Positions 21,930 through 31,684 of a DNA stretch of 64,000 bases are shown piece by piece (the stretch's first letter is position 1; each line of letters starts with the position of its first letter). Made by a program: the position numbers and the translations under genes. Below the pieces are notes generated by a model. That model was not told where the DNA came from, made no database searches, and worked only from the letters and a program-made list of their open reading frames with translations. Source of the DNA: Gambelia wislizenii (lineage: Eukaryota > Chordata > Lepidosauria > Squamata > Crotaphytidae). Where the stretch lies: NCBI GenBank assembly GCA_030847615.1, contig JAUMIR010000014.1:11632501-11696500 (forward strand). Reading direction: 5' to 3'.

Positions 21930-22375
21930 ATCTTAGCATGAGTTTTTGTGGCTATAAGCCTACATCTTCAGATGCAGTACAGCGTGATAGTAAAGCCTCA
22001 GGTATAAAGCACATTTATACAGGTACAAAATAAACCTCAGATATAAAGCATAGCCCACTACTGAATACCAGGTGCTGTGGGTTATATTTCAGAGGCAGGA
22101 ACTGGCAAAACCACCTCTGAGTATTCCTTGCCTAAGAAAACTCTATGAAATTCATGTGGTCGTCATAAGTCAACAGACAACTCGAAGGCGCGCGCGCGCG
22201 CACACACACAGCATATTTGTGCAGCACAGTGCATTCTACTCCCACTCCCACAACTGTATACATGGGCTTTATATCTGAGGCTTTACTATCACTCTGTACT
22301 GCATCTGAAGAAGCGGGTTTATATCTACAAAAGCTCATGCCAAAGTAAAAACCAGTTAATCTTAAAGGGGCTGCC
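21930..22375. mobile_element. Inverted pair of hammerhead-like modules, split by a 5S-type SINE
   Basis: The left arm (21930-22068) and right arm (22215-22375) are diverged inverted copies. Each carries TGCATCTGAAGA, a hairpin, then ACAAAA and CTCATG, the shape of a decayed hammerhead ribozyme core. A 5S-type SINE sits between them. Confidence 0.5.
22070..22213 (+). mobile_element. 5S-rRNA-type SINE, 5'-truncated
   Basis: Starts in the ACCAGGTGCTGTGGG segment that corresponds to the 3' end of 5S rRNA, then CCACCTCTGAGTATTCCTTG and the CATAAGTCAACAGACAACTC tail. The tail runs into (GC)n(CA)n. Confidence 0.65.
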
Positions 22376-22789
22376 ACATTCTCTCCCCCCCCCCCGCTCC
22401 CTTCTTCCTTTTTATTCCTCTTCCCTGGAAAAGATGATTCCTGAAAAATCTCCTCCTAACCGGAGGAAGGAGGAGATTACTTCCATTGGTCAAAGAGAGG
22501 GAGTATAACAGGGCAAAGTGGGGGGGGGGAGCATATGGGAAGTTACTAAATCATTAAAAAAACCCACTTTTTGCTGTTGTTTTCACAAAGATGAGCTTTC
22601 AGAACATGGTATGTTTGTGTGCATATATAGAGAGAAGGGGGTTGTATATTACTTTTTGCAATGGCAGCTGCTCACTTCCATGGGGTCCGCTATAATTGGG
22701 ACCAAGTAAAGGTAACCAAAGTAGACTCGCTGAATAACCAGGTTTATCTAAGTGTTAATTCACTACCCATAAAGGAAACATGGGTCACC

Positions 22790-23345
22790 TATCGCCACCA
22801 CTTACGACTCCTCGAACGCTTCCATCAGCGCTGTTTACGCACAATCCTATAATATACACTGGACTGATTATGTGACAAATGTTGCTGTCCTTGAGCAAGC
22901 AGGGATCACCAGCATTGAGGCCGTGATACTGAGAACACAGCTGTGCTGCGCAGGGCATGTTTGTAGGATGGAGGACCATCGCCTCCCAAAAATACTACTC
23001 TACAGTGAACTCGCCACAGGTCAGCATAAGAGGGGCGCTCCAAAAAAGCGATACAAGGACTCCCTGAAACAACATCTCAGGCTCGGCCAAATTGATCACC
23101 CACAGTGGTCCGCCCTGGCCTCACATTGGGAGGCATGGAGACGCACTATCCACAATGCTGCAGCCTTATTTGAGAACTCACGCCAAACAAGTCTTGAAGA
23201 GAAACGACAACGCAGAAAGAATCATAACCCAGAAACATCACCCAAGGAGGCCTTCTGCTGTGCTTTCTGCAACCGGACTTGTTTATCTCGGATTGGCCTT
23301 TTTAGAAAGCGTGGGATGAGTCCTTCCTGAATCTTCGTTTGTGAA
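22790..23345 (+). mobile_element. Non-LTR LINE, C-terminus with zinc-finger motif
   Basis: Reads LRTQLCCAGHVCRMEDHRLPKILLYSELATGQHKRGAPKKRYKDSLKQHL...QWSALASHWEAWRRTIHNAA...CCAFCNRTCLSRIGLF. The first part is the post-RT region of several LINE clades; the last is a C-x2-C zinc-finger start, with the H and C partners kept in the copy at 27.8 kb. The 3' end runs into (AG)n. Confidence 0.7.
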
Positions 23346-23351
23346 GAGACG

Positions 23352-23352
<1 letters not shown>

Positions 23353-23396
<44 letters not shown>
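23353..23396 (+). repeat. (AG)n microsatellite at the LINE 3' end
   Basis: More than 20 AG units. Other copies of this LINE end GCCAGAGAGA, so the tract probably grew from its natural tail. Confidence 0.9.
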
Positions 23397-23399
<3 letters not shown>

Positions 23400-23402
<3 letters not shown>

Positions 23403-24091
23403 TACGCTTTCAGTGTGAATCTATAGTCAACTTCCCGCACAAGCTGACCATAGAGTCACACTGGAGGACCTCCAGATGCCTAGAGACACCCTCCCCCCAA
23501 CCACGGTTAAACAAAACCACAGTTACCAATACAGCAAATGGGATGGGGCGGCTGTATTTTTTTTCCTGGAAAGGTGCTGTGAACAGGCAGCCCAATAGTC
23601 TGCCGGCCAGCACTGTTCCATGGTCCACCTTTCCAAGTAGTGCTGCCTGACACAAATGTTATATTTTGCTCAAAGTGGCTCAAGCAGGCTCTACCAGCAC
23701 AATTGTTGCATGTGTGGTCGTGCCTTCTCAGCTGATGCAGAACTATTTGGCAATGCCATCAATTTCCCCCGATGCACAGGGATCGTAGTGACAGCCCGAA
23801 CTGCAGCTTCACTGCCATCAGATTGTCCTTGCTCAATCCCTTATTGCATTATGCAAAAATAAGTGAGTGCATTGGCAGATGTTCAACTGGGCACGCAATG
23901 CTGGTGTTCACAAAAAACAGTGGCATAGCATAAGCGGTGCATAGACATATCCTACAGAACTGCAACACTGGATATTGGCCTGTGACTAAAATATGGGCTT
24001 TGCATATTTTGAAGTGCTGTGGTATAGATACATAAAAACAAAATAGAGATGCAGGCAGGTAACTGTAACAAGTGTGGTACATGAGAAACAG
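23400..24091. other. No gene or clear element seen
   Basis: Mixed sequence; a Tigger type 2-like segment (AACCACGGTTAAAC...CCATGGTCC) may lie near 23440-23640. Confidence 0.35.
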
Positions 24092-24315
24092 TGTGGTGTT
24101 GTAGCTTGAGTATGGTGATAAGACTGCAGGAGACCAGGGTTCAAATCCCCACTTGGCCATGGAAACCTGCAAGTTGACCTTGTCTAAGTCACACTGTCTC
24201 AGCCTCAAGGTAAGCCAGTGGCAAACCCTTTCTGCACAACTCCTTCCAAGAAACCTCATTATAGATTTGCCTTAGGCTTGCCATAAGTTACAAACAACTT
24301 GAAGGAACACAGCAA
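24092..24315 (+). mobile_element. tRNA-headed CORE-SINE
   Basis: B-box GGTTCAAATCC, CORE segment, and tail GCCATAAGTTACAAACAAC; same family as 389-606. Confidence 0.75.
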
Positions 24316-25563
24316 GCATACAGGCTTCAGAATAGCCGTTTCCATCACATTGTTCTGTGACCAGCCAAAAACAGCCCTAACTAACAGCACTGAAAGGGTC
24401 AACCAGTTTTATTCCCAACCATTTGTCTCAGTTGCTTCACAGCTGGCACTTCCTAGTGAAGGCACCCCTGGTCTCTCTTCAGTTTTTTGGGCACATGGGT
24501 GAAGATAGTTCATGCAGGGAGTGAGGATGTGGAAGAGAGATTGAGCAAGACACATAAACTAAATCTATCTTTTAGCCAAAGCAGACTTTGCTGTCATATT
24601 ATCAATGTAGGCAACAAGAAAAAGACACATTTAAGGTCGTGTGTGGACACACATAACGAATGATCTTTGTACCCAACAATACAATGAAGCGAAACAAAAC
24701 AAGCCTCTTTCGCTTCAAGAGCAAATATTTTCTTTAGAGGTTAGCCAGAAAATGGCTGGGGGTGGTGGTGGTGGCTCACAATATGCAGGTGCGAAGTTCA
24801 TGCACACCAGTGTTTCTAGAACACAGAAAGTACGGCAGACATGAGCTTGGGTCTGTCCTTCTGGAGATGTTGACCAACACATGTGTCCCCAAAGACATGA
24901 TTGTGTACACACACACACAAGAAGTTCACAGGTCAGGCCGCTGATGCGTGCTGTGACACCATGCATTTCTGTCTCTTTCTCTCTCACATGCACACATTGC
25001 ATTAAGAGGTTCATGCTCAATCTTTTTGAACACACCAGAAGGAAAGTTTGCCTTGGGGCTGTTTACCTCATCAATTGGGCTGCAGACAGGCTGGCTGGGT
25101 CTCCTGTATGCCTCCTGCACCCCTTCAGTGTCCTGCTTTAGCCTTTCACCACATGGCTGTCACAAAAATACAAACTAAGGCTTGAAAGGGGGAGACTGGT
25201 GGCAGAGCTCTGATTGGCTCAGAGAATCTGGAGAGGGGGGCATTCCTGGGAGTGACGTGTCAACAGCAGCAGATGGGGAGGGATCAGCCTTGTCTCGGAG
25301 CATGCTGCTGCTGTTGCTTCCATGTCCCAAGAGAGTTGGGGCTGAATTGCAATGCTCAGTGCTCACTCCCCTTATGTGCTGCATGCCCCACTGGCTGAGC
25401 ACCCCAGCCTACTGTGGAGTGGATCACTTTACAGCCATTTCTTGGCATAGATAAGGGCACCATTGGGCACAGCTTTTTCTCTCCATCAGAACCACCAGTA
25501 TGTGTATCTGTAGGGAGGACTCTGAACATGACACAAAAGAAAAACAGTCACAACCACATATGG
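24316..25563. other. Mostly unassigned intergenic sequence
   Basis: No protein similarity. There is a (GGT)n run near 24760-24774. Around 25190-25300 there is a GATTGG (CCAAT-type) and a GTGACGTG (CRE-like) site, which alone do not prove a promoter. Confidence 0.35.
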
Positions 25564-25853
25564 CAGTGGTTCTTAAATCTGTGGTCCATGGACACCCAGG
25601 AGTCCTAGCTGTCCTCACAGGGAATCTATGAAGGCTTTAAGGCTGCTCAACCCACCTCCTCCCTGCAGTGAAACCAAGGCAAAGGCTGGCTTGGCCTGCA
25701 CATTGCCATTCCAATCCACTCCAGCCACACACTTGGCAGGTAGAATCAGGAGAAAAGTCTTCCCTCCCTCTCCAGTGCCTCTGAGGAAAGGTTCAATGGA
25801 TGGTGTAATTGTATTATTATTGTTATTGTTGTGTATTATTATTATTCAGTATC

Positions 25854-25889
<36 letters not shown>

Positions 25890-25980
25890 GGTTTTAAATC
25901 TTGAGTTAAGTCTTGGGGGTCTGTAGCAATGAAAGACATTTAAAGGGGGTCTCTGGTAAAGAAAAGGTTAAGAGCCACTG
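25564..25980. mobile_element. hAT MITE, relative of 9231-9613
   Basis: Ends CAGTGGTTCTTAA and TTAAGAGCCACTG; an (ATT)n microsatellite of about 30 bases lies inside (25859-25890). The target duplication is not clearly preserved. Confidence 0.85.
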
Positions 25981-26049
25981 ACTTAGAGGGTCTGCTGTTA
26001 GAAGCTGTAGTACTAGGGGGAAAACCCCACCACCACGACCAAGGGAGGG

Positions 26050-26200
26050 GCTATTATTGTTATTATTTTTAGTATTTTATTTATGGACATCTTGCTTTTC
26101 CTCCCACAGTGTGGGAGAAAGCAACCCAAGGCAGCTTACAAACATTAAAACCAATACCAGTGAAAGTTCAAATCGTGAAGAATAAGCTGAAATTATAATA
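26050..26200 (-). mobile_element. L2-type LINE 3' tail
   Basis: The reverse complement gives GTAAGCTGCCTTGGGTTGC...CCACACTGTGGGAGG...AAATAAAATA, the usual L2-type terminus. Confidence 0.6.
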
Positions 26201-26204
26201 AAGG

Positions 26205-26470
26205 TTGCCCCCCTGTATGTGCGGAACCAATTTCCACAGTTTCAGTTATCCATGGCTGAAAAAAATAGGAACACATTCCATAGAATCATGCTGGAAAATG
26301 CCTAGAGAGGTGTCCTCTCTAGGAATCGCTAAATCCCCCAATGAAACTCTATAGTATGTTTGTAGTGGAAGTCCTTTATGTTAATACGGTTCACTATTAT
26401 CCACAGTTTCATTTATAAATGGTAAGTCTGGGAAGGTATCCCCAATGGATACGGGTGGGGTGAGGGAACC
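26205..26470. mobile_element. Tigger-like MITE (type 2)
   Basis: Contains CTGTATGTGCGGAACCAATTT, CCTAGAGAGGTGTCC and CTATTATCCACAGTTTC, as in the other type 2 copies. Confidence 0.6.
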
Positions 26471-26610
26471 TGCTTTCGGCTGGTGATACCACAAAGGCAA
26501 ATCTTCATGATGGCTGGTGGTCTCACACTATGCACAACAGTCCAGCCTCATGAGGGCTCCCTTGCTCGGTTTGTCACATCTCCTTTCTGGTTCCCGGCCA
26601 GCATCACACT

Positions 26611-27098
26611 ACAGCTGTCTCTCTGTATCCATGGATTTGATACCCACAGATTTAAGTATTCATGGCTTGAAAATATTCTTAAAAAATAACCCCAAAAGCA
26701 AACCTTGATTTTGCCATCTTATATCAGGGACACCATTTTGCTATGCCATTCGGGAGGCATGGAGATGCACTATCCACAGTGCTGCAGCCTTATTTGAGAA
26801 CTCACGCCGAACAACTCTTGAAGACAAACCACAATGCATAAAGAATCACAACCTGGAAACATCACCCAAGGAGACCTTCTGCTGTGCTTTCTGCAACTGG
26901 ACTTGTTTATCTCTGATTGGCCTTTTTAGTCATCAGCGTGCTTGCAGAAAGCACGAGATGTGTCCTTCCTGAATCTTCGTTTGCAAAGAAAAGCCAGAGA
27001 GAAAGAGAGCATATAACGCAACTTGAGTATTCACGGATTTTGGTATCCACAGGGGGTCCTGGAACCAAACCCCAGCAAATATGAAGGGACAACTGTAC
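26611..27098. mobile_element. Tigger-like MITE (type 1) carrying a LINE fragment
   Basis: Outer parts are 26611-26749 and about 27009-27098 (end AAGGGACAACTGTA). The insert is the zinc-finger end of the LINE family at 22790. Confidence 0.75.
26750..27008 (+). mobile_element. Zinc-finger-ended LINE, 3' fragment nested in MITE
   Basis: Begins CGGGAGGCATGGAGATGCAC and ends in the GCCAGAGAGAAAGAGAG tail; reads through the CCAFCNWTCLSLIGLFSHQRACRK zinc finger. Confidence 0.7.
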
Positions 27099-27234
27099 AT
27101 CCCAATAATTCCCACCAGCATTCATACTGTTATCTACAAACTTTGGCTTTAGGCAATATCCTTCCTCCTGCTTTTCTCCCCCAACAACCATTGACTATAA
27201 TTAAAACTGAACTTGTCACCTCATCACCATACCC

Positions 27235-27345
27235 ACAAGTTCTGCATTTCTATTGCTAGTCACACATGCCACCTGCTGTACATGCATCTGATGAAGTAGA
27301 CTTCAATCGATGAAACCTTATGCTACTAACTTCTTTCTCTCAATC
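27235..27345 (+). ncRNA. Hammerhead-ribozyme-like motif in a dispersed repeat
   Basis: TGCAT, then an exact CTGATGA (27288-27294), a short hairpin, GAAA (27312-27315), then CCTTATGC closing on TGCAT. This is the order of a type I hammerhead with minimal stem III. The hairpin has mismatches, so activity is doubtful. Confidence 0.45.
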
Positions 27346-27457
27346 TCAAAGTGCTGCAAGATCCCTTTGCATAGGCAAACAATTTGTGGAAAGGGATCTT
27401 GTAGCATCTTTGAGACAAACTGAGAGAAAGACTTTGTAGCCCCATCTTTGGTAGACT

Positions 27458-28049
27458 GGGTGTGCATTTACACTGTAGAAATAATGCAGGTTGACATCAC
27501 TTTAACTGCCATGGCACCATCCTACAGAATCCTGGGATTTGTAGTTTTACGGTGAACTCACCACGGGTCAGCATAAGAGCGGCGCTCCAAAAAAGCGATA
27601 CAAAGACTCCCTGAAACAACATCTCAGGCTCGGCCAAATTGATCACCAACAGTGGTCTGCTCTGGCCTCACATCGGGAGGCATGGAGACGCACAATCCAC
27701 AATGCTGCAGCCTTATTTGAGAACTCACGCCGACCAAGTCTTGAAGAGAAACGACAACGCAGAAAGAATCACAATCCAAAAACATCACCCAAGGAGACCT
27801 TCTGCTGTGCTTTCTGCAATGGGACTTGTTTATCTCGGATTGGCCTTTTTAGTCATCAGCGTGCTTGCAGAAAGCGCGGGATGAGTCCTTCCTGAATCTT
27901 CATTTGCGAAGAAAAGCCAGAGAGAGGCATAAGCACTCTTTGGCAGAGGAAGATAAAGACCTTGTAAACCACAAATCCCATGATTTCATAGGGTGGAGCT
28001 ACAGCAGTTAGTGTCAAACTGCATTATTTCTACAGTGTAGATGCACCCA
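27458..28049. mobile_element. Family H MITE carrying a LINE fragment
   Basis: Ends TGTGCATTTACACTGTAG and CTACAGTGTAGATGCACCCA; interior split at the GTAGTTTTAC segment by the LINE insert. Confidence 0.75.
27550..27915 (+). mobile_element. Zinc-finger-ended LINE, 3' fragment nested in family H MITE
   Basis: About 366 bases. Keeps the complete finger CAFCNGTCLSRIGLFSHQRACRK (C-x2-C-x12-H-x4-C spacing). Ends GCCAGAGAGAG. Confidence 0.75.
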
Positions 28050-28084
28050 CAACAGCCCTCTGAAGATTTAAGGCGAGGGGCACA

Positions 28085-28240
28085 ATTTGCATCTCTCTGG
28101 ATCCCATTACCTTCTATCACAACCCCACAACTGTATAAATAGGCTTAATAACCTGAGGCTTTGCTATCACTCTGTATTGCAACTGAAGAAGCAAACTAAT
28201 ATCCACAAAAACTCATGTGAAATTTTTAAAAAACTGTTAG
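28085..28240 (+). mobile_element. Hammerhead-like module, single arm
   Basis: Same repeat as the right arm at 22215-22375: CCTGAGGCTTTGCTATCACTC, then CAACTGAAGAAGC and CACAAAAACTCATG. The core is decayed. The sequence resumes at 28464 after a nested MITE. Confidence 0.45.
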
Positions 28241-28463
28241 GCCAAATCCACACTGCACAAATAATCCAGTTTGAAACCGGATTGAGTTGCCATGGCTCCT
28301 TCATATGGAATCCTGGGATTTTTCCTTTTACAAGGCCTTTCGCCTTATCTGCCAAAGAGTGCTGGTGCCTCCCCAAACTACAAATCCCAGGATTCCAAAG
28401 GAAGGAGCTAAGGCAAATCAACCAGTTTCAAAGTAGATGATTTGTGGAGTGTGGATTTGGCCC
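28241..28463. mobile_element. Family H MITE
   Basis: Ends GGCCAAATCCACACTGCAC and GAGTGTGGATTTGGCCC; inserted in the hammerhead-like repeat. Confidence 0.75.
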
Positions 28464-28514
28464 TAAAGTCTTAAAGGTGCTGCTACAAAAATTTCCCCCT
28501 CCCTTTCCCTTTTT

Positions 28515-28843
28515 AGAATCATAGAATAATAGAGTTGGAAGAGACCACAAGGTCCATCTAGTAGTCCAACCCCATTCTGCCGTGCAAGAATACCCAATCA
28601 AAGCAATCCCGATAGATTGCCATCCAGCCTCTGCTTAAAAACCTCCAAAGAAGGAGACTCCAACAAACCCTAAGGAAGCACATTCCACTGCCAAACACCT
28701 CTTACTGTCAGGAAGTTCCTCCTAATGTTTAAGTGGAATCTCTTTTCCGGTAGTTTGAACCCATTGTTCCGTGTCCTAGTCTCTGAAGCAGCAGAAAACA
28801 AGCTTGCTCCATCCCTTGAAATATTTAAACATGGCTATCATGT
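28515..28843 (-). mobile_element. CR1 LINE, 3' part (left half of a head-to-head pair)
   Basis: Begins TTAGAATCATAGAATAATAG; truncated exactly where the plus-strand copy starts. Confidence 0.88.
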
Positions 28844-28845
28844 CT

Positions 28846-29385
28846 CATTCTGCTTTGGTGAGGCCTCACCTTGAATACTGTTGTCCAGTTCTGGGCACCA
28901 CAATTCAAGAAGGATATAGAGAAGCTGGAATGTGTCCAGAGGAGGGCAACCAGGATAGTGGGAGGTCTGGAAGCCATTATGCCCTATGATGAGCGGCTTA
29001 GGGAGCTGGGCATGTTTAGCCTGGAGAAGAGAAGGTTAAGAGGGGACATGATATCCATGTTTAAATATTTGAAGGGATGTCATACTGAGGATGGAGCAAG
29101 CTTGTTTTCTGTAGCTCCAGAGACTCAGACATGGAGCAATGGACTCAAACTACAGGAAAAGAGATTCCACCTAAACATTGGGAAGAACTTCCTGACAGTA
29201 AGAGCTGTTTGGAAGTGGAATACACTACCTGGGAGCCTGGTGGAGTCTCCTTCTTTGGAGGTTTTTAAACAGAGGCTGGATGGCCGTCTGTCAGGAGTGC
29301 TTTGACTGTGCATTCCTGCATGGCAGGAGGTTGGACTGGATGACCCTTGAGGTCTCTTCCAACTCTATGATTCTACGATTCCATG
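28846..29385 (+). mobile_element. CR1 LINE, 3' part (right half of a head-to-head pair)
   Basis: Reads [32 protein letters not shown]...QRLDGRLSGVL over 144 codons and ends just before the CpG island. Confidence 0.9.
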
Positions 29386-29399
29386 TCCCCTCTTCCCCA

Positions 29400-30005
29400 G
29401 GCTAAATATACCCCGCAACAGAGGAACACGGGTACAACTTTTAAAACAAGCCCTTCCATACCACCCCCCTCCACCCCCCTGCCTCAGGGGAAAACCGCCA
29501 AGAAGGATCGCCTGGTGCACCCGGGACCCTGCAGCAGCCGCCTCCTGAGCGCGCCTAGCACTTCGCGGGGAGGAGGTCTCCGCCCCGAGAGGCACGCACC
29601 CACCAAGCGTGGAAAAGCCGGCAGGGGAGCAAAGGGCAGGAACGGGGGGCGGCCCCCTCCTCTCCTCCCCAAACCTCCCTCCTCTTCCCAGCGGTTTTGG
29701 GGGGCGCCTCTACCTGGCCTCTTTCTTCCGCCGCGGAGGTCCGCACCTGAGCGTGGGAGGTGGTCGCGCGTGGGGAGGTGGGGGCCGATCGAGCTGGCGC
29801 CTTCCCTTGGCGGGAGAAGGGGCGGGAGGGGGCGGTGGCCACTTCTGGGGCTCTCATTGGTCGAGGGGCAGGAAGGGGGCGGGGAAAGGCTGGGGGGGCG
29901 GCTCCCCTCGCCTGGGGCGCAGAAGGCTTGGCCATCCCTCGCTGGGAAGGTCAGAGAATGGGGGTGCCGTCTGCTGACGCGTGTCATCCTCCCCATCTCC
30001 ACGTG
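29400..30005. promoter_or_regulatory. CpG island; candidate SARDH promoter and noncoding first exon
   Basis: This block is sharply richer in G+C and in CpG than anything around it except the minisatellite at 34 kb. It carries GC boxes at about 29819-29836 and 29875-29884, and ATTGG at 29856-29860, which is CCAAT on the minus strand. Further along the minus strand a good splice donor CAG|GTAGAG lies at 29708-29716, giving a plausible short first exon of roughly 29714-29780. SARDH needs an upstream noncoding exon, and no other gene begins nearby. Long open frames here are products of GC composition and match no protein I know. Assignment to SARDH is inference. Confidence 0.55.
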
Positions 30006-30127
30006 CATCTTCCACGCAGGTCGGTCTCAGTGGCTCTTCACCTTTTCTTTACCAGGGGCTCCCTTTAAATAGCTCTGGTTGCTGAGGACCCCCAAGACTT
30101 AACTCAAGATTTAAAACAACAATAATA

Positions 30128-30391
30128 AGAATACAATAGGACTTCTGTATCCACTGATTCAATTATCCACTGATTCAATTATCCACGGGACACAAGACAG
30201 CATGCCTACAATAGAGTCTTCTTAGAAAATGTGTCCTCTCTGGCCATTTTCTAGGTCCTCCAGGCAACTCTATGGTATTTTAAACTGGAAGTTCCATTAT
30301 TTTCAATGGTGTTCGCTATTATCCACAGTTTTCAATATCTACGGGCACCTCCAGAACCAATCCCCAGTGGATATAGGGGTCCTCGTGTACA
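30128..30391. mobile_element. Tigger-like MITE (type 2), nested
   Basis: Contains AGGACTTCTGTATCCACTG and GATATAGGGGTCCTCGTGTA ends and the GTCCTCTCTGGCCATTTTC middle. Confidence 0.65.
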
Positions 30392-30447
30392 TGATAATAA
30401 TGCCTGATGATGATGATGTTAATAACAATAATAATATTTTGTGTATT

Positions 30448-30535
30448 TGATGGTGTATTCCTGCATGGCAAGGGGTTGGACTGGATGGCCTTTGTGGTCT
30501 CTTCCAACTCTATGATTCTACAATTCTGTGAATAC
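30448..30535 (+). mobile_element. CR1 LINE, 3' terminal fragment, nested
   Basis: GTATTCCTGCATGGCAAGGGG to ATGATTCTACAATTCTGTGA. Confidence 0.8.
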
Positions 30536-30812
30536 TGATACAATTACACCATCCATGAAACCTTCCCTCAGAGGCACTGGAGGGGGAGGGAAGACTTTTC
30601 CCCTGCTTCTTTCTGCAAGTTTGCAGCTGGAGTGGATTGAATGGCAATGTGCAGGCCAAGCCAGCCAGCCAGCCAACTCCTTGGTTCCTGTCATGTGGCT
30701 GCTCCACTGCAGGGAGTAGATGGGCCAAGCAACTTGCAACCCTCCATAGATGGCCTGTGAGGACATCACAGACCCCTGTGGATCCCAGGACCCCAGGTTA
30801 AGAACCACTGGA

Positions 30813-31120
30813 CTGGAGGATTTCGCTCTTCACCTTGCAGGAAGTGGGATAGGAACCCAGTTGTGCTCGTTTGCCTTAAAGGGACTACAACACCCATTTC
30901 TTCTGCCTTGCAAGACAAACCGAACAGCTTCCTCTGAAGAAGGTGAGGGGTGGGGGTGAGGAGGAGGAGGAGGAGGAAGAAAAGTCTTTCAGTAGTGTTT
31001 AGCTGTCCTCTGCCAGGATATTTGTAGCAATTCTTTATGGCCAGGGTTAATAACGCAGCTCCCCCCTGATATCACAGGTGGGTTATTATTTGCCATCAAG
31101 TCAACTAAAGGTGAGACCCT
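30813..31120. other. No gene or clear element seen
   Basis: Includes a purine-rich GGAGGAGGAGG run near 30958-30978. Confidence 0.4.
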
Positions 31121-31615
31121 AAAATACCCTAAAGGCAGCAGATCCCATCTGATCTTGGAAATGAAGCAGGCTCAGCCCTGGTTTGCACTTGGATAGGAAA
31201 CTGCCAAGGAATACTAGGTGTTGTAGGCTCTATTTCAGAGGAAGGAACTGGCAAAATGGGTCCCAGAACAAATCAAGTCTGAGCTCTCCCTGGAAGCCAA
31301 GATGACTCAACTGAGACTGTCATACTCTGGCCATATCAGGAGAAGCCATGAATCACTGGAAAAGATTATAATGCTTGGGAAGGTAGAAGGCAAGAGGAAA
31401 AGAGCAAGATTGCCATGGCCCTGAGTCTGCAAGACCTGAGCAGGGCTGTTGATGACAGGGTGACTTGGAGGTCTCTCCTTCATTAGTTGAAGTTGACTTG
31501 ATGGCAGTTAATAACAATTGGCAAAACCACCTCTGAGTATTCCTTGTCTAAGAGAATCCTAGGAAATTTATGGGGACACCATAAGTCAACAGGCAACTTG
31601 ATGGCACACACACAC
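31121..31615 (+). mobile_element. 5S-rRNA-type SINE split by a BovB-like fragment
   Basis: The head (ATCCCATCTGATCTTGGAAATGAAG, GTTTGCACTTGGATAGG, AATACTAGGTGTTGTAGGC) follows 5S rRNA in order. Then come a common body and tail (CCATAAGTCAACAGGCAACTT). The BovB-like piece interrupts at TGGCAAAA. Confidence 0.8.
31257..31518 (+). mobile_element. BovB/RTE-like LINE 3' fragment, nested in SINE
   Basis: Starts TGGGTCCCAGAACAAATCAAG and ends GACTTGATGGCAGTTAATAA; flanked by TGGCAAAA on both sides (31249-31256 and 31519-31526), an exact 8-bp target duplication. Confidence 0.8.
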
Positions 31616-31684
31616 CACTATTAGTGACCCTATGAAATGAGAGACGTCCGAGACCCCAAGTCCTCAGCTTTCCTGCTAAGGCAG

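Larger units (their letters stand above)
30025..30812. mobile_element. hAT MITE split by a Tigger-like MITE and a CR1 end
   Basis: Outer parts: CAGTGGCTCTTCACC... (30025-30127) and 30536-30812 ending TTAAGAACCACTG. It is the reverse orientation of the 9231 family. Confidence 0.7.

Noticed and set aside
25190..25300. Possible second promoter with CCAAT-like and CRE-like sites
   Set aside because: Two short motifs without CpG enrichment or an adjacent exon are not enough.
29383..30072. Long GC-rich open frames (up to 229 codons) on both strands
   Set aside because: They overlap in several frames on both strands, are low-complexity Pro/Gly/Arg-rich and resemble no protein; GC-rich DNA lacks stop codons by composition.
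31135..31235. Possible 5S rRNA gene
   Set aside because: It is the diverged head of a 5S-derived SINE with body and tail, split by a LINE fragment, not a functional rRNA gene.
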